From contig JAKSDL010000808.1 in NCBI GenBank assembly GCA_022360105.1, forward strand, positions 1-23,710: a DNA stretch of 23,710 nt. The letters are read 5' to 3'. Positions 18,001-23,710 of the stretch are shown here, one piece after another. Under the pieces are notes generated by a model, which was given only the letters and a program-made list of their open reading frames with translations, did no database searches and was not told the DNA's origin. Made by a program: the position numbers and the translations under genes. Numbering within the stretch: the stretch's first letter is position 1; each line of letters starts with the position of its first letter. Source of the DNA: Pseudomonadota bacterium (lineage in GTDB: Bacteria > SAR324 > XYD2-FULL-50-16 > JAHJRI01).

Positions 18001-18662
18001 TCTTCCAAAAGTGCATTCATGGTGTCAACAATATCCGGAATTGAATCGGGGACCAACCTCGCAGCAGGCAGCCCCAGCAATTGAAACGCAAACCTGACCC
18101 ACCCGGAAGAATCCAGCCCTGAACTTCTGGCTATGTCACTCAAAAGCACGGAACTGTTACTGAAGGTAATTCGCTGAAAATCTTCCGTAATTTCCTTAAC
18201 GATCCCCCGTTGGTCCGTAATCAGATCGGTATCAAACAAAACAGAGGTTTCAAAAGAGTAGTCCGACAATATCTTTTTGCAGAATCCGTGGATGGTATGG
18301 ATAGAGGCCTCGTCAAAGCGGATTATTGCCTTTCGCAGGGTGGTTTTCAATGCTTCCGGCGATTGTTGTTTCAAGCTATTCTCCAATATCCGTGCTGTCA
18401 CACTATCTTCAGCCTGTTTATCGGCTTCCAGAATTCCATAGACCTCACCCAGGTTGGATCGTATCCGCTCAGTCAATTCTTTAGTGGCAGCTTCGGTAAA
18501 GGTCACCACCAAAATGGACCGCACATCGTATTGCTTCTCCAGTAGCAACCTCAGATACAGGTGTGAGATGGTATAGGTTTTACCTGTTCCCGCACTGGCT
18601 TCGATCAGGTTATTGCCCTCCAAAGGGATGGCAGGAATATCCAGCGGATCAAAGGAGCTCAT
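15048..18662 (-). CDS. recB: Exonuclease V beta subunit RecB (3'-5' helicase and nuclease)
   Basis: The 1204-residue protein matches RecB (1180 in E. coli). The UvrD-type helicase has Walker A EASAGTGKTYTI (21-32), motif II VDEFQDTDSIQYEIF, motif III DPKQSIYSFRGAD, motif V FKSKGLQYPIVF and motif VI YVALTRAQ. The C-terminal PD-(D/E)xK nuclease shows YIVDWKSN with Asp1109 and Lys1111, then the QxxxY-type LYDLQYYIYTVAL. It is the slow 3'-5' motor and the only nuclease of RecBCD, and it loads RecA after Chi. A strong Shine-Dalgarno (AAGGAG, 18673-18678) lies inside the end of recC, ten bases before the ATG, and the gene overlaps recC by 14 bases. No key residue is missing. Confidence 0.97.
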   Translation of the reverse strand: MSSFDPLDIPAIPLEGNNLIEASAGTGKTYTISHLYLRLLLEKQYDVRSILVVTFTEAATKELTERIRSNLGEVYGILEADKQAEDSVTARILENSLKQQSPEALKTTLRKAIIRFDEASIHTIHGFCKKILSDYSFETSVLFDTDLITDQRGIVKEITEDFQRITFSNSSVLLSDIARSSGLDSSGWVRFAFQLLGLPAARLVPDSIPDIVDTMNALLEEINREWQTSGSEIKTILIEDDGLKRDQNTYRQDKLDDYFNSLDQLTANEIPSKLLKALSMLSSEKLGLSLKKGKSAPTHEFFKLCQKIVSIIPDVIIWLKHSFTGYLKQEMDLRKKQANIHTFDDLISTVYRGLNSKGLGPRLKALVREKYRVALVDEFQDTDSIQYEIFDTIFSGHDGLFMIGDPKQSIYSFRGADLFTYFKAARSVPKEKGFTLDTNWRSENGLIDAVNALFSDTENPFVLGDEMKYLKSLVSEHSKGNTSKLEIEADNRHHLVFWHLENKNPGKTGQPLNKDDAARQTIEETVKEISWILDQANKGRATIGGERIKPSDMAILVLRNKDAQDLKHRLTQLNIPAVMTKSGNVFHTHEAHEIRKIMNAVAAPLQSTRLNSALASEIIGLEGNDILKLLEDDTQRDNYEEHISRFSNYREIWSGKGFMSMFRKLMAEYEVRNKLLKLPGGERKLTNVLHLAELIHTKEMKDKPGINTLLSWLDQQRQSEEQQEEHELRLERDDEAVQISTVFKSKGLQYPIVFCPFMWQRSAITSNDAISYHQDDELILDLGSDDRLFIGREKAQQELLADLMRLVYVALTRAQNRCYVACGRIGKSSVSGLDYMFSGGVSKDQLLINELMTRISKLDGNQYLDMVRQCLEGKPISLQCSGENTVQAVPYHPQISRESKGLHCRDYPPKNQWTREWGIASYSRITAGGLPFHQEELLLTDEGIDPVIGVLDSDEDTFFGFPGGRVAGTCIHSVFERIDFKELTTESLKDPIEQSLIKFGLADSEAEDNLASTNALRMEKMIRRVLSAPLIAGNDTLFLNEIDPQNKLVELEFHFAMSRLTPKSLQAFVSESEALQDRLKRLNFMPVYGYMHGFIDLIFKAGEKFYIVDWKSNNLGSTYADYQADKLAQTMTDHLYDLQYYIYTVALNQYLEKRLPGYSYKKHFGGVFYLFVRGMHPELPGNGVFYDLPSEQLISSLSHLVRRI

Positions 18663-21600
18663 TTAGTTTCTTCTCCTTGCTATGTTTAAAAACCGGTTCA
18701 AAAACAGTCAATGCTGTGTTCCTGAAGGCATTTCCCAGAACCGGGGACTCGCCAAAGCAAAGCCTAAAGGCTTCATTTGCCTGCTCTCCATCACTTTTAT
18801 ATCCGGGATACCACTGTTTTTCAGCGGCAGACCTGGCAGCCCCTTCATTGCCTGCTTGCTTAATCAAATACGACTGGGCATAAGCCAATGATGCCTGGGG
18901 AAAGAACTCCAGGGGAGCCTTTAAACCGGAAACAAACAAACCGACTAACCTGCCAAGGATTTGTTCTGCATCTTTTCTCTCCAATACAGCAAACTCAATC
19001 GCTTTATCGATTCCAATACAAAAGCTGCTCATTGGAGTGTTGGTATCCCGGTACAAGGCACCCATTAAATGGTGAATCCAGGCTTTTATGATGTCCCGGG
19101 CTTTTACTTTTGCAGGCCTGACAAACACCTGACCTCGAAGAGAAATATTTTTTAAGATGCCTCCTAAAACGATCAGATTTTCTTTATTTCGATACTGAAC
19201 CTGCGGCCCTGGTGAAACAAACTCTCCGAATCCAGCTATCACTGCCAACAGGGTTTTAGTTTCATTTTTCAAATCACTGAACACGATTTTCCCGGGTATG
19301 CCATGGGCAACCTCTCCCTTTGCTTTGATAAACTCAAAAAACCCCTCTTCTCTGCTGACCCGGGGCAAATCATCAATAAGGCTTTCTTTTAGTTTGTACT
19401 GCTGGAGCTCGTCCAACTCAAATGGTTCTCGATCAATCACCTGCAGAGACTCAGCCATCCCTGCCTGGATATTTAAACGGTTTTGCAGCAAAAAATCCGA
19501 GGGATTATGGAAAAACCTGAAAAACTGATCCAAAGATAGACTTCTCCAGCCTGAATCGTCCGGTTCGGCCAATGGTTCGGAAAAAAACCGTCGCTCTTTT
19601 TTGAGGCTATCGTTGTTGGATTTTGCAGCTTGCAAGTTAAGCCTGGAATAACTGAACAATTCCCTCGACTGGTCAAAATAATGCGCATTAAACGGCTGTA
19701 GCGGATGTTTGATAATAACCTGATCCAGTAAGTCTTGATTGTCCTGACCGATAAATCCTGCTTTCAATACATCGCATAATTCCGAGACCAGGACAGAGGG
19801 AGGTTTTTCAGTGTTATCGATAATATCCTGCCCCAGATAGCTGATAATTAAATGATCTCTGGCTGAAAGCAGCGATTCCAGAAAAAGATATTTATCCTCG
19901 TCCCTTCTTGATCTATCACACAAACGTTTGTCTTTTTCACATAAATCAAACCTCGATTGAGGAAAAGAGCGTGGAAAATCACCATCATTCATCCCCAGGA
20001 TATAGATGACTTTGAAAGGGATGCTGCGCATCGGCAGTAAAGTACAAAACGTAACTCCCCTGCTGATAAACCCTGAGGATCGAAGGTCTCGGGCCAGTCT
20101 TTTTTTCAGATAAGCGGAGATCACATCCAGGGAGACTTTTTCCCGGTATGCCGATGTGTGGTACAATCCCAACAGACCGCCTTCAAATAAAATGTCCCTG
20201 GTTGCTTGAAGCTCGTTTTCGGTGTGTTCATTTTCGGCAAACAGGTTGGATAGGATGTCGTTTAACACTGTTGACCAGCCTTCCAGATTTTTCGCTTCTC
20301 CCAGCTTTTCACTGGTATTCACCAGTGTTTCTATAAAATCTGCAAAGCGTCCCAGCAATGAAGTTTCACCCCCTTCCATACCCGGATAGGGAGATATGCC
20401 TGCAAACAGTTCCCCTTCCTCATTTTCAGGAAGAGCAACACCGAGAAGCAGTCTTTTTAATCCAAATTGCCAGGTATGTTCCTGGAAAGCCGGTAATCCG
20501 AGTTTATGTTTATACCCCCCGTCCACGCCCCAGCGAATACCTGATTGTATGACCCAGGTCCTGATTTGATCGATATCTTTTTCGGTAAAACGAAATCGAT
20601 CGCGAACTGCCTGGTTTTCCAATATATCAAGCACATCCGTTGCTTTAAAACGATTGCTGTTCAATGCCAGTATCGCCAGAAAGGTTTCGGCAATCACACT
20701 GGTATCTTCAAGGGTCACATCGGAAATAGAATACGGTATTGCAGCAGCATCCGCTTCCTGTCCGTCAAAGACCGCCCTGATTAAAGGCGCATAGATTGAA
20801 ACATCCGGCATCATCACCACGATATCCTTTGGTTTTAACTCGGTGTCTTCAGCAAACAGGGAGAGCAGGTTATCGTGCAGAACTTCAATTTCGCGAGTTG
20901 GAGAATGGCAGGAATGAATTTGTACCGAACGGTCTTCTTTTTTGATTTCAATCCGATGGTCGATGTTTCGGTTTTCGAGGTTTAAGATATCAGCCTGCAA
21001 CATCTGCAAAAGATGGTGAGGTTCAGGTTCAACAAACTGTGGCTCACCGGTATCTTCCAGAACATTCAAAATCAAACTGAAAAACTCCCTGCCTGACACT
21101 CCCATGGATGCCAAAAGAGGGTTCCCCTCTTCATAATATTGGTGCTCTTCCTCAATTCCGGCCTTAAGAAAAGTCGCAATTTCTCGCTCGCTGTAGCTAT
21201 ACTCCCAAAAATGCTGACAGGGATTTAAATAATAGATAAATACCTCTGAGCGTTCCGAGAGTTTTTGGAAAATATCCAGATAATAAGGCGGGAGACTGGA
21301 TATCCCAAAAACCGATACGCGGCTGGGAAGTCGATTAAGCTCCTTTTGGGAGGCCAAAAACCTGAGTCGCAACTCAGCCATGTGAACCAGGGAATCGGAG
21401 TTTCTATCATCTTCGGTAAAATGTCTCCACAAGGAGAATTGCCACTTCGAATCGTCATACTTTTCAGCCGGTGGATTTCGATTTCTGTCCCACTCATTGA
21501 TTAAATCGGGCCGGTAAATGAGATACTTGTCAAAAATTGCCGCAATTCGTTCCGACAGCTGGAAAAGCTTTAATTCTCCTGCAGTTCCTTCGCAATATCG

Positions 21601-21936
21601 TTTAAGAGAAATGAAGTCAGGTTCATCCAAGAGATGAGGCAAGGCATTCATGATACGCCAGGTCATGGTATCCGGACTATACGGATCACCTTCCGGAAGT
21701 TCAGCCAGGTTCTCAAAAAGAGAATAAACGAATGCTTTGGGAAAAGGAAAAACCGTATTGGCGATGATTTGGTTGCGCTCTGCAATTTCCAGACTCAACC
21801 AGTGCTGCATACCTTTGCTTTGGACAACAATCACTTCCTGCTCAAAAACAGGCAGCGGACGACTCTTAATCTCGTCCGCCAGTCGATCAACAAGAACTTC
21901 CAGCTTATTGCTTGTAAAAAGGTGAATTCCAGGCAT
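18649..21936 (-). CDS. recC: Exonuclease V gamma subunit RecC (Chi-recognition subunit)
   Basis: The 1095-residue protein matches RecC (1122 in E. coli). It begins with the family's FTSNKLEVLVDRL and VVQSKGMQHWL (37-47). It contains the degenerate helicase fold without a Walker A lysine motif, the conserved YILGMNDGDFPRSFPQSRFDL, and a C-terminal region about where RecB contacts are made. RecC splits the duplex, reads the Chi sequence in the 3' strand and holds RecB and RecD together. It is the first gene of the operon, 193 bases from the divergent small membrane gene. The Shine-Dalgarno before the ATG is weak (GAAGTG). The E. coli gene ptrA, which lies between recC and recB there, is absent here. 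Confidence 0.95.
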   Translation of the reverse strand: MPGIHLFTSNKLEVLVDRLADEIKSRPLPVFEQEVIVVQSKGMQHWLSLEIAERNQIIANTVFPFPKAFVYSLFENLAELPEGDPYSPDTMTWRIMNALPHLLDEPDFISLKRYCEGTAGELKLFQLSERIAAIFDKYLIYRPDLINEWDRNRNPPAEKYDDSKWQFSLWRHFTEDDRNSDSLVHMAELRLRFLASQKELNRLPSRVSVFGISSLPPYYLDIFQKLSERSEVFIYYLNPCQHFWEYSYSEREIATFLKAGIEEEHQYYEEGNPLLASMGVSGREFFSLILNVLEDTGEPQFVEPEPHHLLQMLQADILNLENRNIDHRIEIKKEDRSVQIHSCHSPTREIEVLHDNLLSLFAEDTELKPKDIVVMMPDVSIYAPLIRAVFDGQEADAAAIPYSISDVTLEDTSVIAETFLAILALNSNRFKATDVLDILENQAVRDRFRFTEKDIDQIRTWVIQSGIRWGVDGGYKHKLGLPAFQEHTWQFGLKRLLLGVALPENEEGELFAGISPYPGMEGGETSLLGRFADFIETLVNTSEKLGEAKNLEGWSTVLNDILSNLFAENEHTENELQATRDILFEGGLLGLYHTSAYREKVSLDVISAYLKKRLARDLRSSGFISRGVTFCTLLPMRSIPFKVIYILGMNDGDFPRSFPQSRFDLCEKDKRLCDRSRRDEDKYLFLESLLSARDHLIISYLGQDIIDNTEKPPSVLVSELCDVLKAGFIGQDNQDLLDQVIIKHPLQPFNAHYFDQSRELFSYSRLNLQAAKSNNDSLKKERRFFSEPLAEPDDSGWRSLSLDQFFRFFHNPSDFLLQNRLNIQAGMAESLQVIDREPFELDELQQYKLKESLIDDLPRVSREEGFFEFIKAKGEVAHGIPGKIVFSDLKNETKTLLAVIAGFGEFVSPGPQVQYRNKENLIVLGGILKNISLRGQVFVRPAKVKARDIIKAWIHHLMGALYRDTNTPMSSFCIGIDKAIEFAVLERKDAEQILGRLVGLFVSGLKAPLEFFPQASLAYAQSYLIKQAGNEGAARSAAEKQWYPGYKSDGEQANEAFRLCFGESPVLGNAFRNTALTVFEPVFKHSKEKKLNELL

Positions 21937-22006
21937 GTTTCTACACTTCGCAGGCTAACAATTTATCGTCAATTCACAGAACGTGACTCCCAATACCGGA
22001 TAGTGA

Positions 22007-22035
22007 ATTGTAGCGAGGCATTGCCAAAATGCAAA
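22007..22035 (-). promoter_or_regulatory. Candidate sigma70 promoter of the recCBD operon
   Basis: Read on the minus strand, TTTGCA (22030-22035) is followed after exactly 17 bases by TACAAT (22007-22012), 4 of 6 and 5 of 6 matches to the consensus boxes. It ends about 70 bases before the recC ATG. No start-site data exist; this is a pattern match. Confidence 0.4.
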
Positions 22036-22129
22036 GACTATATTCCCGCGATTCAAATCCGATATTTGCCTGTTAGGGGAAAGCGTCTTATACTCGCTGG
22101 AAAAAAGAAAATGCCAACTAATCAAGAAG

Positions 22130-22366
22130 ATGATCATGAGAAGCTACATAGAAAATCTACCCTGGAGTGTGGTCGTTTTGCTCTGCCTCACGTTAGGACT
22201 GGCGCCTTTTGCACCTCCTCACATTGTCGAAAAGCTGCAGATGTTGTTTAACGGGGAGTTAAAGCGATTAATCGACTGGGCGGATCTCCTGATGCATAGT
22301 GCACCTTGGGTGCTTTTGCTGGTGAAAGCCGGATTGAGCTTCAAGGGAGGAAAACGACTTTTATGA
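22130..22366 (+). CDS. Small two-helix inner-membrane protein (often annotated 'RND transporter')
   Basis: The 78-residue protein has a first membrane helix in LPWSVVVLLCLTLGLAPFA, then a loop with PPHIVEKLQMLFNGEL, then RLIDWADLLMHSAP and a second helix WVLLLVKAGL. The LGLAPF-P-HIVEKL and DWxDLLxHSAPxxLL pattern is, as I recall, that of a small family in proteobacteria that databases label RND transporter, although it is far too small to be one. Its function is unknown. An in-frame ATG at 22136 is a possible alternative start; AAGAAG lies just before 22130. It is divergent from recC. The last codons run into a second gene remnant in another frame (see 22368). Confidence 0.7.
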   Translation: MIMRSYIENLPWSVVVLLCLTLGLAPFAPPHIVEKLQMLFNGELKRLIDWADLLMHSAPWVLLLVKAGLSFKGGKRLL

Positions 22367-22367
22367 A

Positions 22368-22523
22368 ATGCTGGGGACTGCTGCAAAGCAATCAGCAGAA
22401 AAAGATGGCTATTTAAGGGTAATTGATGAGTTTGGCGAGGACTACCTTTACCCGGAATCATATTTCATTTTGATTGAATTGCCATTGATAGCCCAAGAAG
22501 CACTGGAATTGGAAAATAGGTAA
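22368..22523 (+). CDS. Small protein with GEDYLYP motif, possibly 5' truncated or frame-shifted
   Basis: From the ATG at 22368, one base after the preceding stop, 51 codons read with RVIDEFGEDYLYPESYFI and a helical LPLIAQEALELE tail. I recall a widespread small-protein family of about 70 residues ending in RVIDESGEDYLYP...F.PIELP...EAL. Here its N-terminal 20 or so residues are not in this frame. If one T of the four at 22359-22362 were removed, the preceding frame would run on as KGGKRLYEMLG into this one, which fits that family. The gene may therefore be a decayed copy, or translation may be coupled to the gene before it. Function unknown. Confidence 0.5.
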   Translation: MLGTAAKQSAEKDGYLRVIDEFGEDYLYPESYFILIELPLIAQEALELENR

Positions 22524-22604
22524 ATAGTCGATTTTTGGATCTGATTTTTTACTTGGATCTTCTTTCATTTTGGAAGCAATAAACGGATTTCAGCATGGAC
22601 TTCG

Positions 22605-22665
22605 CCCTGGCTGGGTTATCCAGCTTCACGATGGTGAGAGCAGGAAGCCCGAACACCTAACAGGG
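22605..22665 (+). other. Possible three-way-junction RNA or gene remnant
   Basis: CCCTG (22605-22609) can pair with CAGGG (22661-22665). Inside, GCTGG (22610-22614) pairs with CCAGC (22620-22624), and GGTG (22633-22636) pairs with CACC (22654-22657). The whole would be a three-way junction. The same DNA is inside an open frame without ATG (22528-22713) that reads plausibly, with GLRPGWVIQLHDGES. Either it is a folded RNA such as a group II intron fragment, or the tail of a dead gene; I cannot decide. Confidence 0.25.
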
Positions 22666-22732
22666 GGAGGAATAAAATATGGAAATAGGTATGCTGTAGG
22701 GTCTTTACTTTAATTGTGAATTGTTAACGTCA

Positions 22733-22764
22733 TGTAGGATGGGCCGCCGAAGGTTGCCCATCAA
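22733..22764. repeat. Hairpin repeat copy 1 (TGTAGGATGGG...CCCATCAA)
   Basis: The unit begins TGTAGGATGGG and ends CCCATCAA, with GATGGGC (22738-22744) and GCCCATC (22756-22762) as 7-bp stem arms. It shares both ends with the unit at 22784-22812 but differs in the loop. It belongs to a REP-like type of dispersed repeat (GTAGGATGGG...CCCATC) that I recall from several proteobacterial genomes. Confidence 0.65.
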
Positions 22765-22783
22765 CTCAACTGATGCATGGGAT

Positions 22784-22812
22784 TGTAGGATGGGTAACTC
22801 GTTACCCATCAA
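22784..22812. repeat. Hairpin repeat copy 2, perfect 10-bp stem
   Basis: GATGGGTAAC (22789-22798) and GTTACCCATC (22801-22810) are a perfect 10-bp stem with a two-base loop, inside a unit that again starts TGTAGGATGGG and ends CCCATCAA. It lies 19 bases after copy 1 in the same orientation, so the two form a pair. Confidence 0.7.
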
Positions 22813-22890
22813 TTCGCCATCGATGAACGCCTATTGTATGATCTGATGTGCTGCAAAGTGGTTCAGACAGAACGCTCTTTTGTGAGCAAT

Positions 22891-23080
22891 AAAAAGGGGG
22901 AAAAACAGGGGTAACTCTTAAACCAACGTTTTTGATGGTAAAAGTGGGTTTTAAGGTCAAAAACGAGGTGCTTTTTGAGGTTATGTGGCCTGTTTATCGA
23001 CAACTAGCTTGATCCCACCCGACCCCGAAAATTTAAACAGACAAAAGTCAAAAGAAGATCTGACCCCTTTTCCCCTTTCT
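22891..23080. mobile_element. Candidate non-autonomous element or transposon remnant with imperfect terminal inverted repeats
   Basis: The left end (22891-22917, AAAAGGGGGAAAAA-type followed by GGGGTAACTC) is an imperfect inverted copy of the right end (23057-23080, GATCTGACCCCTTTTCCCC). Inside, CGTTTTTGA (22927-22935) and TCAAAAACG (22957-22965) form a perfect 9-bp stem. As I recall, a GGGGTCAGATCT end is frequent next to REP-associated/IS200-like transposases. No transposase is left; about 190 bases remain. No clear target duplication is seen. Confidence 0.4.
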
Positions 23081-23318
23081 AGGCCGGTTTCGTTCTCAAT
23101 TGATTCTGTTTTGTTTTTCGATATTCTATTTCAGCTGTTGTACTTGGGATAAGTACGCTTTGTCCACCTCCTTGAAAAAAGTGTTTTCACCAGTCAACTC
23201 ATTAGCCATATAATCTTGAAATAGCAATATTATTGTGTGAATATAGCACCTAATTCAATCCTGTAATAGTTTTTCAAGCAGGATAAACATATTTAGCGTT
23301 AGATAAAGAACAATAAGT

Positions 23319-23710
23319 ATGGAAGAACAACAATTACTCTACAGATTTAGACCAACTGATAAGCTTTTGGGGGAGAAATATCAGGAGCTTGAAAGACAAC
23401 AAATATATTTTGCAACACCTGAAGAGCTTAATGATCCAATGGAAGGTTTCAGGGAATACTTTTGGCGTGGAGATGAAATAATTTGGAAAAACTTTTTTAG
23501 ACACTATCTTCTATGCTTAGAGCATGTGTCGAGCCTATTTGTAATTGGAGGAGAAGAACATTTTGTTCTATGTGAAAATGATATAAATGTCTTCAAATCG
23601 ATTAATGATTTTCCCACAGATATGTATCGGCAGCTTTACTTAGATCTTTGTTTGATGTTTTTCGATCAAGCAATTGTTAAAGACATTATCAAATTGCTTT
23701 CAAAAAACAA
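23319..23710 (+). CDS. DUF2971-like protein, 3' truncated by the window end
   Basis: From the ATG at 23319 the frame stays open for 130 codons to the window end. The N-terminus LLYRFRPTDKLLGEKYQELERQ followed by QIYFATPEELNDPMEG is the hallmark of DUF2971 proteins (a strand, then a Y/F-x-x-P-x-x-hydrophobic-N-D-P segment). The biochemical function of this family is unknown; members are often found in accessory and phage-defence regions. No membrane segment or signal peptide is visible. Its base composition, about one third GC, is clearly lower than that of the rec genes, which suggests recent acquisition. The Shine-Dalgarno is weak (AAAGAA). Confidence 0.75.
   Translation, partial: MEEQQLLYRFRPTDKLLGEKYQELERQQIYFATPEELNDPMEGFREYFWRGDEIIWKNFFRHYLLCLEHVSSLFVIGGEEHFVLCENDINVFKSINDFPTDMYRQLYLDLCLMFFDQAIVKDIIKLLSKN

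Larger units (their letters stand above)
22524..23318. other. 795-base gene-poor accessory stretch with repeats and structured elements
   Basis: No intact gene is recognised between the GEDYLYP protein and the DUF2971-like gene. The stretch is a patchwork: a 62-codon open frame without ATG and a possible folded element (22528-22713), two related hairpins (22733-22812), a segment with imperfect inverted repeats at its ends (22891-23080), and about 235 AT-rich bases before the next gene. It looks like a site that collects insertions. Confidence 0.6.

Noticed and set aside
13273..21936. RecBCD operon as a novel nuclease system
   Set aside because: All three subunits have normal size, order and intact motifs; it is a standard exonuclease V.
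21634..22251. 205-codon plus-strand open frame across the start of recC
   Set aside because: Two thirds lies antisense to recC, which is clearly coding; the rest overlaps the small membrane gene in another frame.
22700..23100. CRISPR array
   Set aside because: Only two repeat units with palindromic ends and one short spacer; no regular repeat-spacer series and no cas genes.
23126..23209. 27-codon minus-strand frame starting MANELTGENTFFKEV
   Set aside because: Plausible composition, but very short, with no known family and a doubtful start; could be a transposase tail or chance.

Overview
The window is chromosomal DNA of a Gram-negative bacterium with roughly 42-45 % GC. An outer-membrane beta-barrel protein, a complete recC-recB-recD operon and a proteobacterial-type glucokinase support this. 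A glycyl radical enzyme, which oxygen destroys, suggests an anaerobic or facultative lifestyle. A Desulfobacterota-like or related proteobacterial host fits the gene set, but that is inference; nothing here fixes the taxon.

Left part (1-8720): the 3' end of a glycyl radical enzyme of the dehydratase/lyase type meets a convergent HAD phosphatase. Next come an Omp85/BamA-like outer membrane protein (minus), an EndoQ-type PHP endonuclease (plus), an orphan sensor histidine kinase with an N-terminal cyclic-nucleotide-binding-like domain (minus), a divergent MocR-type regulator (plus) and a PaaI-type hotdog thioesterase (minus). The gaps here hold palindromic elements, including a long 27-bp-arm inverted repeat at 5012-5080.

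Middle (8989-13272): a tight plus-strand cluster glk - surE - 4Fe-4S protein related to epoxyqueuosine reductase, but with the expected catalytic Asp apparently replaced. It faces a secreted ComEA-like helix-hairpin-helix protein and an unassigned 115-residue protein. The two gaps around the latter contain no convincing gene; one carries a 41-codon coding-like remnant.

Right-centre (13273-21936): recC, recB and recD are transcribed leftwards with 14-bp and 4-bp overlaps from a plausible sigma70 promoter upstream of recC. All expected catalytic motifs are intact, so this looks like a functional RecBCD helicase-nuclease for break repair and degradation of foreign linear DNA.

Right end (21937-23710) looks like accessory DNA. 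It holds a small two-helix membrane protein, an apparently frame-shifted small protein immediately behind it, a structured and unexplained 60-nt element, two related hairpin repeats, a roughly 190-bp segment bounded by imperfect inverted repeats, and the AT-rich start of a DUF2971-like gene cut by the window edge.

I did not find tRNA, rRNA or CRISPR arrays, and I see no multi-gene system that I would call new with confidence. The most promising second looks are the right-end mosaic, the altered active or ligand sites in the kinase and the 4Fe-4S protein, and the bacterial EndoQ.
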